A stretch of DNA of 64,000 bases from Halichondria panicea (GCF_963675165.1 NC_087391.1:5488126-5552125); one strand, 5' to 3'; counted from the first letter of the stretch, positions 12,426 through 31,256 are shown. Numbers and translations: made by a program. Notes: generated by a model from the sequence alone, not told the origin.

Positions 12426-14468
12426 CTAAGCTGAGTATGGCCGTGGTTTCAGCATTGACAATTTTTGCCTGATAATCACAAGAATATCTGCTATTGGTTT
12501 TTGTGTTCTTAATAAACTTTCACATTCACGAAGTTGATCGAATATGTTCTCCATGACTATCCGTTTCTTTTCAACCCTTAGTTCGTTCAATTCGATTTCC
12601 CGTTTAGCCTTCAGGCCTTTTATTTCTGCCTCTTTATCTTTCACTTGCTTAGCTAAATCATTTTCCACAATATCTCTGTTTGCTTTAAGCCATAATTCCT
12701 CTTCCTTCCTTGCTTCTTGCTCAAGCGATTGTATGTACTCCTTTAGATGTTCTTTTTCTCGCTGGTAGGTATCAGTAAGACGCTTGTGCAGGTTCATAAC
12801 AACTGAAAACTGGGCTTTATACTCGTCAACATTGCCATATTTTATTTTCTCGACTATTTTTCCGAGTAGTTCATCCAATTCATCAACAACATGCATCTCA
12901 TCGTAGACATCTTCGCTTGGTGTGCGCCGCTGCCCCACTGGCAGTCGGCGAGAAGTTTGAAGGCTTGTTTTCTTGGCAGAATTCTTAGACAATTGCGGAA
13001 TAATGGTGTACTCTGGTACTGTTTGTTGGTAGGAAGTGGAATCAAGCTCAGGTTCTACTGGGCCCTCACTACTGGCATGTCTGTTAAAAGGCACTTTATT
13101 GCTCATACTCTTTGCAAAAGTTGTATTAGTTGAGCCTAGAATAGGTTCTAATGGTGTAAATCCATAAAGTGGTTGGTCTTTAAAAACGTGACTGTTTTCC
13201 AAACTATATGAAGCATTGCCTTCAACATTGTTTTGTGTAGTCATGCTGTTTAAAACAGTTTGTGTTTGCGAGTTTATACTAATGGCAGATATTCCAATCT
13301 CTTTGAAATATGATTCTTTAGAAGAAAATAGTGGGACAATCTGATCCGCAATAGCTGGAGAAATTATAAAGTGCAGTTCTACACAACCCTCTTTTATTGA
13401 TTCAAGCTGTAACGCTGATGGTTGTAGGCCCAGCACGTCAGCAAAACTGTCTCGGATGCGCTTTGTGTCCCCTAATGTGGTTATATCCTCTGTGCACTTT
13501 AAAACTAACACTTTTGCAGCTGGACGCGATTCAGAATGAAAGAACTTAGAAGGTATCTCAAACACACTCCTCTTACAGAAATCGGTGAGTTTACAAACGT
13601 ATTTGCTTAGGTTATCACGATCTTTATCTGTTCCATATTGGTTTATTAGTATTTCAACGATTTGGTAGTTGAAGAATGATATGTAACTACGAAGAATAGT
13701 GAACACCTCTGATACACTTGTTGCTGCTTGAATTTTTTGGTAATCTTGTATGTCGAGTAGTTTTACACCAATATTATTTCTAAACGCTTCAAGGCTAAGA
13801 ACAGAATCCTTTACTTTGCATATATCCACCCTTCCATCCAGTGAGTCTCTGATTCCCACTGTGAAGTTAGAGTAAGCAACAATAATCTTCCTTGTTTCAG
13901 AATTGAGCCTTGCTTCCAAATCAATTCTTTCATGTGTACTGAGATGTGAAGTAATAAGGAATGGAAACTGTCTATTTTGTTTTTTCGGGCAGCCTTCAAC
14001 AGAAAAGTATTGATTAAGTGTACACTCGCCACAGTATGGGCATGCAAAACTATCTGTGATATTAATTGGTTTCTCATCAGCAACTGCCAGGGGTGTATGT
14101 AGTTGTTTATCGTTTGTCTCATCAACAATCGCCAGAGGTTTAAGTTCACCGTATAAAGTATCTTCAAGTATTTTCGTGAGTTTTTGTGTCCAAGGATTGT
14201 ATTGCTTAACTATCTTACAGAATCCATAGTAGACTGAAGTATCGTATTCTATTTGGGATAGCAAAGAATCTGCCACTTTTTGCGCTCTTTCCTCTTCTGG
14301 TCTCGAGCTGTTTCTAGAAAAGTTGCGAACAGATTGTGGTATGTAACCATTGGCAAAGCATTTATCGCAGATTGAACCAAGTTCTTGTTTCATATAATGA
14401 ACAATTTCTCCATAGCACTTTTTAAAAGTTGAATACTCAGGAGTGGTAGTGGAGCCTTTAGTAGCCAT
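12426..14468 (-). CDS. Intronless 680-residue coiled-coil protein, paralogue A
   Basis: This is a single open frame without introns, unlike its neighbours. The N-terminal third has Cys pairs (CDKCF near residue 36; CPYCGEC near 143) and a following Cys/His cluster that could bind zinc. The middle contains SFFNYQIVEILINQYG and later the segment LQLESIKEGCVELHFII. I associate that module with large families of sponge and cnidarian proteins that often carry death-type or NACHT domains, but this is recollection, not a search. The last ~120 residues are a charged coiled coil rich in Glu and Lys, ending in LRECESLLRTQKPIADILVI. That C-terminus, and a PVGQRRTPSEDVYDE-type linker, are shared with paralogue B at 16376-17740. 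Function is unknown; a scaffold or immune-adaptor role is only a guess. Confidence 0.75.
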   Translation of the reverse strand: MATKGSTTTPEYSTFKKCYGEIVHYMKQELGSICDKCFANGYIPQSVRNFSRNSSRPEEERAQKVADSLLSQIEYDTSVYYGFCKIVKQYNPWTQKLTKILEDTLYGELKPLAIVDETNDKQLHTPLAVADEKPINITDSFACPYCGECTLNQYFSVEGCPKKQNRQFPFLITSHLSTHERIDLEARLNSETRKIIVAYSNFTVGIRDSLDGRVDICKVKDSVLSLEAFRNNIGVKLLDIQDYQKIQAATSVSEVFTILRSYISFFNYQIVEILINQYGTDKDRDNLSKYVCKLTDFCKRSVFEIPSKFFHSESRPAAKVLVLKCTEDITTLGDTKRIRDSFADVLGLQPSALQLESIKEGCVELHFIISPAIADQIVPLFSSKESYFKEIGISAISINSQTQTVLNSMTTQNNVEGNASYSLENSHVFKDQPLYGFTPLEPILGSTNTTFAKSMSNKVPFNRHASSEGPVEPELDSTSYQQTVPEYTIIPQLSKNSAKKTSLQTSRRLPVGQRRTPSEDVYDEMHVVDELDELLGKIVEKIKYGNVDEYKAQFSVVMNLHKRLTDTYQREKEHLKEYIQSLEQEARKEEELWLKANRDIVENDLAKQVKDKEAEIKGLKAKREIELNELRVEKKRIVMENIFDQLRECESLLRTQKPIADILVIIRQKLSMLKPRPYSA

Positions 14469-15607
14469 GCTGGTAACTGTTCACTTAATTGTTCTTTATA
14501 ATAGGGCGTAGCTTGTGTTGTGTGTTGTTATTATGCCTCGAGGCGTAGCCGCACGAGGGATACGGTAAAGCTGACTGTGTTGTGTGTGTCTGTGTGTCTG
14601 TTCCAGCTGTAACTGCTCAACGGTTGCAATGCGACGAAAACTAACAGCTTCTATAGGCTTCTAGCCACGTTCTCTTGGATTTTGATTCGTGGATTAGCAA
14701 ACTAAAGCTTCTTTCTCGAGTTATGGCTAGTTTGACTCACATTGAAGGCTGTTGCAGTCTCTTCAGAATCTTTCATAGCATCATCTGTCCGCACATACTT
14801 TCTATTCAACATATGAGTTAGCCGTGCACTAAAGCGCTAGCTTTTTGTTAGCTACAAGACTCAGAAAATATCTGTTAAAACAGCTAGCTAGCAGTAGCCA
14901 TTGATCTGTTTGGACACACCCTTTATTATTCCTGTGGATGTAATGCGCATGCGCGCTCATTCCCCACGTGTGAGAAACCAAGATCCAGATCCAGATCCTC
15001 CTGGCAGAATCATCTTTGTCTTGAGGGCCTGGTAAGCCACAAAACACTACCATATTACAATATAGATAACAATATGCATGTACACAGGTCTGATATTATA
15101 TACACTGAACTACAGATCCTGGAAGAATCAATTTTCTTCTTTCTTGAGGTCCTGGTAAGCCACATAATACAATAAATAACAACAATAGATGCATATAAAT
15201 AAGTCTTTTCTTCTCAGTGACTTTATATAGGTAAGCTAACTTTAATTTGAATGTGTGTGTGTGTGATATTCATGATTATATTGCATTGCCAGATTGTCAT
15301 AGCTACAGCACTGGGCTAGCTATGTGAATGTTGTTAGTGCATGCAGTAGACAGGGAACTAGCTAATTGTGTGCTGTGCCCACCCAAGGAGGTGTAGGAGG
15401 TTCCTATGAATATACAACTTGTCATCATGTCATCTTTTAAATTGGGCATAATAATTATAGATTCTGGATCAAGTCATGTGAGTTATGATTCAATGTATAC
15501 ATGTACACAATTTTAAACAACTGATTAACATAGCTGCAATACTATAAATGAGAACACAGTGACACAATAACTCAATACACAACGCTATAAAGCTACGGAG
15601 TGTGTGA
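14469..15607. other. Intergenic region upstream of paralogue A
   Basis: This holds the promoter side of paralogue A. A consensus NRF1-type palindrome TGCGCATGCGCG lies at 14944-14955. Two diverged direct repeats follow, centred on CTTGAGG(G/T)CCTGGTAAGCCAC near 15020-15045 and 15135-15165. Nearest the right end is the downstream flank of the duplicated alpha-SNAP exon. No gene is supported. Confidence 0.4.
14944..14955. promoter_or_regulatory. NRF1-like site
   Basis: TGCGCATGCGCG matches the animal NRF1 consensus GCGCATGCGC exactly. It lies about 480 bases upstream of the start of paralogue A. Binding is inferred only from the match. Confidence 0.35.
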
Positions 15608-15699
15608 TCAGTTAACATCCGGTCCTGCACCGACAGCCTTCTTGATATTGAGCAACATGGTCGTTGTCCAGGCATCCAGTCGAGAGATGGAGTCATAAC
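15608..15699 (-). pseudogene. Duplicated last exon of alpha-SNAP (fragment)
   Basis: The minus strand repeats the final coding exon of alpha-SNAP (true copy 17999-18097), including the stop and about 60 bases of 3' flank, with scattered substitutions. A short deletion removes the first codons at its 5' edge, between the acceptor and the DSISRLD codons. No other alpha-SNAP exon lies next to it, so it cannot encode the protein. It marks the left edge of the tandem-duplication junction. Confidence 0.85.
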
Positions 15700-15864
15700 C
15701 TGCACAGCAGGGGAGGGGAAGGGATACAACAGTACAAACACACATGATATAGCTACACCAAGTAGCTACTGAATGCTAATGCTAATGTAAAGGTAGCTGA
15801 TACTATATATTCTATATTAATGCATATCTGCAATAATGATAACATAACTTATCCCTCCTTGCAG

Positions 15865-16322
15865 AGTTGCCCTGCCCACTCATATACAGAAGTTCACTGT
15901 TCTCAAGTCACCACACATCTACAAGAAGCACCGTGTTCAGTACGAGATACGCACACACGCTCGACTCATGCAGGTCAAGAGGATCACTGGCACCACGGCC
16001 GATATATTCCTGGAGTACATTCAGAGGAGCTTGCCCGAGGGCGTTAATATGAGCGTGTATCAGGTGAGGGACAATGAGTCACATAAGAGCATAGTCTAAT
16101 TGTGACTATAGATATTAAATGCATAAATTGACTGAGCGTGTTGTATTTGTACAGATAATTTATCTCAAGGCTAGGCTATGATACATACAGGGGTAATGTA
16201 CATGCAGTGACGTTGTTCTCGTTTATTATCCACAGGAGAGGTTGGATCTACTGCCCTCTCTGCTGATAAACAAGCAAGATACAAAAGATGAGGATACAAA
16301 GAAAACAAAAAGACATAAGTGA
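15865..16322 (+). pseudogene. Duplicated MRPS10 exons 5 and 6 (fragment)
   Basis: Two exons, 15865-16063 and 16236-16322, match MRPS10 exons 5 and 6 in length (199 and 87 bases) and keep splice sites, frame and stop. Differences are few, for example RIQ to HIQ, RNLPEG to RSLPEG and DEV to DED. The first four exons, including the import signal and start, are missing. It is therefore a truncated duplicate rather than a second gene, unless it is spliced to something unseen. The intron between the exons is also closely conserved, which indicates recent DNA-level duplication. Confidence 0.88.
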
Positions 16323-16375
16323 AATGTACTGTCTCTATGAACCACTAGCTACTGTAGTCATTCATGTTCTTGGAA

Positions 16376-17740
16376 CTAAGTTGAGTATGGCCGTTTCCTC
16401 AGCATTGACAATTTTTGCCTGATAATCACAAGAATATCTGCTATTGGTTTTTGTGTTCCTAATAAGCTTTCACATTCACGAAGTTGATCGTATGTTTCCT
16501 TTACAACTGTCTGTTTGCTTTCAACTCGTAGTTTGTCCAATTCGTATGTAGCCTTTTCTAGTTTAGCCTTTAGGCTATCTTGTTCAGCCTTCAGGCTATC
16601 TTGTTCAGCCTTCAGGCCTTCTATTTCTGCCTCTTTGTCTTTCAGTTGCTTAGCTACATCACTTTCCACAAAATCTTTGTTTGCTTTGAGCCGTAATTCT
16701 TCTTCGTCCCTAATTGCTTCTTGCTTGAGCCGTAATTCTTCTTTGTCCCTAATTGCTTCTTGCTTGAGCCGTAATTCTTCTTCGTCCCTTGCTTTTTGCT
16801 CGAGCCGTTGCATGTTTTTCTTTAGCTGCTCTATTTTATGCTGATAGAGCTTAGCAAGACGCTTGTAACTGTTTTTAACAACTGAAAAGTGCGTATCAAT
16901 ATCGGCATGATTCTCTTCCACTATCATTATTTTTCCTAGTGCTTCGTCCAATTCATCAATAACGTTAATGTCATCATAGACATCTTCGATTGGTGTGCGC
17001 CACTGCCCCTCCACTAACAGTCGACGGGAAGTTGGACAACTTGGTATTGATGTGGCAACAACTTCTAAATGCTGAGACGGTTGGGGAATAATTGTGTGCT
17101 CTGGTATACTGGCTTCTACTGGTTGTTGGTAGGAATAGGAATCGAGCTCAGGTTCTGCTGGGCTCTCATCACTGATACGTCTGTTGGAAGGTGAACCAGG
17201 AATTGTGTTAAGAAGACGTGTCGGTTGAGTTTTGCTTATAATTCTTTTCCCATATTGAAACACACCTGCCTTCGATGATACTGATGATCCTGAGCCTGGG
17301 TCACTGCGGGTGCGCGATATGGGGATCCTGGTTTGGGGTCTCTTTTTAGCTGCTCGTTTGCCTTTGTCTTGTTCAGTGCTTCTTTGTAAGCTATGCAATT
17401 CCTTTTTAACATAGTGTATTATGTTACTAGTGTCAAAGAATTGGTTGAGAGCTCCAAGTATTCCTAAAAAGTTTTCTTCACTTTCAGGCAATTTTTCTCT
17501 CAAAATTTTCTTAAGGGTTACAGCTTTGGCATTCTTGTCTGGAGTTGAAAGCAATGCTTTCTGTGCCTCTGAGAGGTAGGTTTGGAGCAGATTCACGACT
17601 TTATCTGGCTCTGCGTCGACAACACTTTTAAAATAGCTTTTATATCTTTTGTAGAGCTTGTTTAATAAAATTGTTTTACTAGCACTGGCAGCCATTGTTT
17701 TATTGACATCAAGTTTACTGTTTGTATGCATATCATGCAT
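16376..17740 (-). CDS. Intronless coiled-coil protein, paralogue B
   Basis: This single open frame encodes 454 residues; the second Met (MAASASKT, residue 16) is a likely alternative start. An N-terminal helical region of about 100 residues (NKLYKRYKSYFKSV onward) could be a death-fold-like bundle, but I cannot assign it. A basic linker (RAAKKRPQTRIPISRTRSDP) and a P/S-rich region follow. The C-terminal coiled coil contains internal repeats RLKQEAIRD/KEEL and KAEQDSL. The C-terminal 60 residues and the RTPIEDVYDDINVIDELDE segment are paralogous to the gene at 12426-14468, but the N-terminal halves differ. The two genes therefore diverged by domain replacement or deletion after the tandem duplication. 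Its stop lies 54 bases beyond the duplicated MRPS10 stop, the same geometry as the original pair. Confidence 0.75.
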   Translation of the reverse strand: MHDMHTNSKLDVNKTMAASASKTILLNKLYKRYKSYFKSVVDAEPDKVVNLLQTYLSEAQKALLSTPDKNAKAVTLKKILREKLPESEENFLGILGALNQFFDTSNIIHYVKKELHSLQRSTEQDKGKRAAKKRPQTRIPISRTRSDPGSGSSVSSKAGVFQYGKRIISKTQPTRLLNTIPGSPSNRRISDESPAEPELDSYSYQQPVEASIPEHTIIPQPSQHLEVVATSIPSCPTSRRLLVEGQWRTPIEDVYDDINVIDELDEALGKIMIVEENHADIDTHFSVVKNSYKRLAKLYQHKIEQLKKNMQRLEQKARDEEELRLKQEAIRDKEELRLKQEAIRDEEELRLKANKDFVESDVAKQLKDKEAEIEGLKAEQDSLKAEQDSLKAKLEKATYELDKLRVESKQTVVKETYDQLRECESLLGTQKPIADILVIIRQKLSMLRKRPYST

Positions 17741-17998
17741 GTGTGTCTCATGTATGTGGAAGGATGCACCTTCAATATTAGCACTATTGACAGATGTGGG
17801 AGTCCTGTGAATAGATTTGTCACTCTAAAAGAATTTGCTTGCTTGACTAATGAATAATCCATCACTGGTTCACATCATTAGTGCAGTCACAATTATTATG
17901 CACAATTAGAAACAACATGGAGCAGTACTATAAATCAGAATACAGTGACACAATAACTCAACTCAATACACAATTCTATAAAGCTACAGAGTGTGTGA

Positions 17999-20747
17999 TC
18001 AGTTAACATCCGGCCCTGCACTGACAGCCTTCTTGATATTGAGCAACATGGCCGTTGTCCAGGCATCCAGTCGAGAGATGGAGTCATAGTTAGTCACCTG
18101 CATGAGGAGGGGAGGGGAGGGGAGGTGGGGGTACCATCATGTCAGTGAACACAATAGTTATAACAACAATGTAAACAACTACTGTGTGTCATTAAACACT
18201 GAGAATGTAACTTAGCACACAGAACACTCCCAATGAGACATTTATCCACTTATAATTATAATTAACACAATGATATAGCTACATGTGCTTACAATGTCAG
18301 CAAACTTGTCTGTGTCCTCCTCCTCCACTGTAACTAGTAGGTCCTGCAGAGGAAACACTCAGTATCAACCAAGTGCCATTACATACATACACATACTGTA
18401 CTGTACTATACACACTGTAAACTCACTGAGATCAGCTTTAGTTCTCTGGAGCCCTCAAAGCCAGGGTGGAGTTGTCTGTAGCGAATGGTGGCATCCTGTG
18501 TAGTGTGTGTGGGGTGAGAGGGGTGTGTGTGAGGGAGGTGGGGAGTGGGTGTGAGGGGGTGGGTTACATAGACAAAACTACTGAAAACAATAAGGCAGCT
18601 TTCCAAGACAAGATATCAACAACATCAACAGCTGGACTATACACACACATTCCTGAGAGGCCTTCCCCACACACACACACGCCCACACACACACACACAC
18701 ACACACAATCCATTGCTTACCCTGGCATCGCCTGGACTGATGCAGAAGTTACAGAGAGAGGCTTTAAAGAAGTAGTCCTTCGCAGCATACTTGAGCAGTG
18801 TGTTAGTGAGAGAGTTGATGCCAATCTAAACAATGTGTGTGTACATACAGTCAGGTATGCCTTCATTATCTCAATGGCAGTAGACTCACTTCTTCAAACA
18901 GTTCAGCTGCCTTCTTATAGTTCTGCATGGTGGCTGACATGTGAGCCACCTTCAGTAGAGCTTTGTTTGAAGACCTGTAGCAGTAGAGAAGTGAGGTCAC
19001 AACTACCCATACAATACATACACGACTGTACATCCGTATACTAAATTTGTGGGTGGTTGATTGTTAAAACTTGATGCTATAAAAATTATTTCTGCACAAC
19101 AAGGACAACGACAACAGTACACACAGCTGCCAACGTACGAGATTGCATCCTCTCCTTTGTAGAAGTCCGAGGCCTGCTCGTAATGAGTGATAGCTTGTTC
19201 ATAGTCCTGTACCTCCGTCTCAAATATATCTGCCACTGTGTTGTGGTAACGTGCCGCCAGGCTGAACCGTCCCTGTGTGTGTGGGGGTGTATGTGTGTGT
19301 ATGGGTGCGTGTGTGTGTGTGTGGGTGGTGTGGGGTGTGTGAAGCGTGCCCCTCAGATATATTTATCAAGGCTCACCATATCAGTGTATATCTCGACTGC
19401 CTTCAGATAACACTCAGTGGCCTCTGCAATGGAAACACAACAATCACAATACCCACCCCCTCAATCACAATACCCACCCCCTCAATCACAATACCCACTT
19501 CCTCCAGTAGCTGGAGGGAACAATACTAGTTCCCAGTATAGTACATGCTGTATTAATATGATGTGTGGGAGTACACCATACTCCATTGACTGTCTGTCAC
19601 TCATGATGGCACTAATACAGGCTCTGCTCAGACATGAAGCATAGTCTCAAGAGAGGCACTTATAGACACACCCTAACATTCCACATCAGCCTACAGTCTA
19701 TTAACTATAACACTAGTCTACTCAGTGTAGACCACCCAGCCAGTGTACCTGTAGCATCGTCCTTCTTGAGCACCTGACCTGCCTCCACTAGCGTGCTGGC
19801 TGCCTCGTGCTTAACGTCCAGTTCAATATGGATCTGAGCAGCACGTCTAAACGCCTCACCAGCAGCTGTGCCAGGGAGGAGAGTAGTCAGAGCAGTGCAT
19901 GCACAATGTATGGAGTAGAGAGTGGTCACGTCAATATCAATGCTTTCTGTAGTTTTTAAAAGCCTCAAATTATTTTTCATCAAAACTGAATTTTCTACAC
20001 ACAGATACTCTCACTGACCTTTGTACCTCTTGCCGACCTTGTAGGCATTGGCTGCCCTCACGAAGAGGTCAGCTGCCTCCTCCTTCTTAACAGTGCCACT
20101 CCTACAGTGGGGACACAATGGATAGTTACAAGTACATTGAACAAACACTCCTTATACTATTACAATAAGTAACACAAGGATAGAGTGAGGATATAATTAT
20201 AAGGGAAGAAAATAAGTACGTTCACAGTGTAGCCACTCACCCAAATATACTTCCAAAGAAGCCCTGGGATGACTTGAGCTTCTTCTCTGCTTGTTCTATG
20301 AACTCTCTGGCCTTCTTGTCCTGAGGGCCATCAGGGGGCGTGGCCTTAGCTGCAGGGGGTTTCCCCTGCGACGAGGGGGTGGTCTTAGGCTTTGCTGAAG
20401 CAGCTGCAGGAGGGGACTGTTTCGGCTCTGGCTGTGTGGGTTCCGGCTGTGTTTGAGAGGGCGGGGCCTCACTCTTTGTGGGGTCATCTGGAGGGAATGA
20501 GTAATGAGATATGATCAACAAACACATAATTATTAATTCTATACGTCCAAGCGTACAAACAGTTCACAGTAGCTACACTGATGCTAGGTGGCTAACCTTG
20601 TGATGTTTGTGTGTCCTCGGGTGTGTGGGATGATTCCTGCTCAGTGGGTGTGGTCTCGGGAGGGTCGGTGGAGACTGGGATAGCTCCGGAGAACCCATTC
20701 TCTACTGATGATTCCTCCACTGGTGGTTCAGACTGGAGATCCGACAT
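17999..20747 (-). CDS. NAPA: Alpha-SNAP, SNARE-complex disassembly adaptor, with long N-terminal extension
   Basis: Eleven exons on the minus strand (20597-20747, 20241-20487, 20019-20101, 19749-19865, 19377-19423, 19139-19272, 18890-18974, 18721-18825, 18427-18495, 18293-18343, 17999-18097) sum to 1188 bases, or 395 residues. Human alpha-SNAP is 295. The family signatures are AREFIEQAEKKLKSSQGFFG, AFRRAAQIHIELDVKHEAAS, YEQAITHYEQASDFYKGE and the C-terminal YDSISRLDAWTTAMLLNIKK, whose Leu pair activates NSF. SNAP bridges NSF to SNARE bundles on membranes. About 100 extra residues precede the canonical start and are rich in Pro, Thr, Gln and Glu (for example TQPEPTQPEPKQSPP). The extension is in frame with an ATG at 20747 and runs continuously into the conserved core. 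A shorter internal start is not excluded. Confidence 0.95.
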
Positions 20748-21501
20748 TACAGTAGTTTAGTAATGAGGAACTATTGGGTAACCTGTGGCATGAGTGGGAG
20801 TAGGATATGGATCAGTTGCGTCGGTATGAATGGGTCCAGGTATAAGAGGTTGTGTGTAGTAAAGTGCACTGTGTGTTCATACGTCTAGATAGATGCAATC
20901 AAAGTATTCGATATCAGTATTGACAGTTTTACGGCATTACTAGCTATCACGGTATTAATATTAAAGTAAATGTATCGTATCGACATCAATAGCAGCCAGC
21001 CAGTGACAACCACACTAGAGGCTCTCTGATGGACCCCCACGTATCATGACATGTACTGTGTCTTGTGTATGGCTATGTCAACTCACTGCAGAGCTAGAGC
21101 TAGAGAGAAGGGCTTGACAGACTTGGGTAGCTTCCTTTTAAAGTGTACAATAGACCATAGATATATAGTGGTAGACACACCCCAGTTTGCTGATGAGGCA
21201 GATTAATTTACACGTGACATCAACAGTGGAGGAAGCTAAGACGACCTCTCCACTGTACTACAGCTAGCTAGCTAGCTTGACTGACTACTGGTCGGCTTTT
21301 TGTGTTCACTGGTCGCATTCTGATCTTGCACTGTATAAAGGTGTGTTACAACTCAACAAGTGCACAGCCGAATCGTACAATGTATGAATGTGTGTGCGTG
21401 TAGCGTCAACCTTTAACTACCACCCCCCCACAGTACACACACACACACCACACACACACACCACACACACACACACACGTGCATGCATGCAGGTTTGTGT
21501 G
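20748..21501. promoter_or_regulatory. Divergent intergenic region alpha-SNAP / ENTPD
   Basis: The start codons of alpha-SNAP (minus) and ENTPD (plus) face away from each other across 754 bases, so both promoters lie here. A TATA-like CTGTATAAAGG occurs at 21331-21341 on the plus strand, and a CA-rich tract lies at 21435-21478 just before the ENTPD start. An unseen 5' exon of ENTPD could be present. No other gene is evident. Confidence 0.4.
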
Positions 21502-28759
<7,258 letters not shown>

Positions 28760-29636
28760 TCTGAGTGTTGTGTAAAGTGTTTTGTAATTTTTCTAATAAT
28801 TATGCACCGTATGTTGTTCTTATTACACAATGGCCTCATTTGAACAAATCTCTCTAATATAATTTGTATACACCGGCCGTGCACATGTTACAGGTGGAAG
28901 ACTTTTTGTGTGTATTATATTATACACTGTTTTAACTGTGACACTCTCAATAAGTAATTATAGGGATAATAAAGAATCATGAATTGCAGGATAAATGGTT
29001 GTGAAAAAAAAAATCTCATTTGGGAGTATGATAATATATATGTGAACGAGAGAAAGAGAATAAATGAAACAACAGTTTGGACAGGTTAAATAATAAAGTT
29101 CATGTTTTCAGTTCTAGTTTGCTGAGCTCCTCCCTGCTAAGTCCAGCTGCAGGTCATCACTGAACAATCTCTCCTCACACACTCTGTGCTTCACTGTGCT
29201 TCTACAATTAGACACAAGGTAGGCTAAGATCCCAGCCAGTAGCTGTATACAGCCAGACTCACCTGTGCAGGGGATACAAGCGGTGTACAAGGGGGATTCC
29301 CCAACATGTCTAGAATACATCATCACCTAACAGTTTAGTCATGCGGAAGCCATACCTAAAAGTGGCTGATAAGTGTTTGTAGTGAGATCACACGGCTGCA
29401 CCGCTAGCTAAAATATTTGATCATGTGGTCTAGCCGCTAAGAAAACCACTTATCCAATGCAAACAACCACTTAGACAGCTGCACAAGTAGCTCATGTGTA
29501 ATTTGCCAGACGCTACCTCCGGGATGAAACGATTGGCTTGTGAGATTACTAACAAATAGGCTCTAGCAAATACAACCCTTTTCACCTCACTTGAAATGCA
29601 AATTTTATTAGAAAGTCAACTATAGGCTCTGTACAC

Positions 29637-30046
29637 TAGCTACAGTGTACACAGTGGGATCACACTATAGGCTCTGTACACTAGCTACAGTGTACACAGT
29701 GGGAACACACTATAGGCTCTGTACGCTAGCTACAGTGTGCACAGTGGGACCACACTATAGGCTCTGTACACTAGCTACAGTGTACACAGTGGGAACACAC
29801 TATAGGCTCTGTACACTAGCTACAGTGTACACAGTGGGACAACACTGTAGGCTCTGTACCGTGGCACTAGCTACAGTGTACACAGTGGGAACACACTATA
29901 GGCTCTGTACACTAGCTACAGTGTACACAGTGGGACCACACTATAGGCTCTGTACACTAGCTACAGTGTACACAGTGGGACCACACTATAGGCTCTGTAC
30001 ACTAGCTACAGTGTACACAGTGGTACCACACTACTGTAGGCTTTGT
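29637..30046. repeat. 45-bp intronic minisatellite, about 9 units
   Basis: Tandem units begin CTAGCTACAGTGTACACAGT, continue GGGACCACACTATAGGCTCT and end GTACA. They lie just downstream (in the minus sense) of the Tudor exon in TDRD9 copy C. Equivalent arrays have 2 units at 36131 and 19 units at 47012. Open frames in it are artefacts of a 45-base period. Confidence 0.93.
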
Positions 30047-31166
30047 ACACACTTGAGGTAAACTAAGATAGCGTATTCAGCTTTTTGCCTCACCTGAATC
30101 ATGAGGTATTTGCTCATTGTGAGTTGCTTGAACCTGTCGTTTGCCTCAGCTGACCACTTGCCATCAGATGAGCTCTGAATGGTGGGTTTGACGGACGTGA
30201 GGAAACACTCGATGGCCTGCATATCGAGCTCTGTGTCACTGGAGGAGAGCTCACACAGTACACCAGTATTCACCATCTCCACGTTACCGTAGTCCACAAA
30301 TACCACATGGGCATACACCTGTGAGGGTGTGTGTGGGTGGTGTGAGGAGTGGATATATAGACATGTGAGTGTGTGGGTGTAAGGGGTGGTGTGAGGAGTG
30401 GGTATAGACATTTGAGGGTGTGGGTGGTGTGACGTTGTGAGGGTGTGGGTGGTACGTACCTCATTTGTCTCCTCGACGACCTCCATGCCAACGACCTTTG
30501 CCCGATAAAACAGCCCGTCCTCAGAGAAAGGGGCAAGACAGAACATGCCCTCCATCTTGGCTGGGGGACAAAGGAGCGGCTTCAGACTACGAGTGTTGAT
30601 ACTGTCCAGTAGCCGTCTCATGTTCGTCGTGGCAACCTGGTCGGCCAACTGGGCCCAGAAGTGGCCAGCATCAATGTACTGCAAGATAGGTCAGTATACA
30701 ACATGGCTTTAAAGTAACAAGGTCAAACAAGAACAAGAGCAATCAAATTACAATAATCAGTCAAAATAGGTTTTCTTATACACTTAATGCACATACCGAA
30801 TAATTTGCTGGTGAAAAAACTTTGTTAATTATAGACAAATCAGCAGAAAAGTTGACATTTTTCGATCGAACTATTGCGTTCTGGCAAGGATCGTGTTGTG
30901 TCATTACTTGTTGCAAAGTGATCAACGCTTGCTGAGTTCGCATATGTTTGATGCTCACAAAACATTCTAGTAATACGGTATCACAATTTTTTGCTATTAC
31001 AAACAGGGAAATCTTGTTATTGTCAAGTGTATAATTATTATACAAACACGGAATTCTTCATTTATTGTCTAGTGACGTGGATATTATACAAACACGAAAA
31101 TCTATCCGTTTCTATCACCTCTACCGTGTCATGTTATGTGTGGGTGTTTCAAGTGCAAACTAAGTC

Positions 31167-31173
31167 TATAAAA
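31167..31173 (+). promoter_or_regulatory. TATA box of nested copy C
   Basis: TATAAAA occurs 90 bases before the start codon of nested copy C, in a block (AAACGTGCACAGCTACAGCA) conserved with copies A and D. Copy B lacks it. Confidence 0.55.
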
Positions 31174-31256
31174 CGTGCACAGCTACAGCAAACCGTATCC
31201 GACTGATTATCGTCACACGTACGACACTGTCACTATTCCCGTGGAGACTACTAACT

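Noticed and set aside
29645-30061. Open frame with a YTVGPHYRLCTLAT repeat, also at 47532-47894
   Set aside because: It follows from the 45-base intronic minisatellite and lies between TDRD9 exons.
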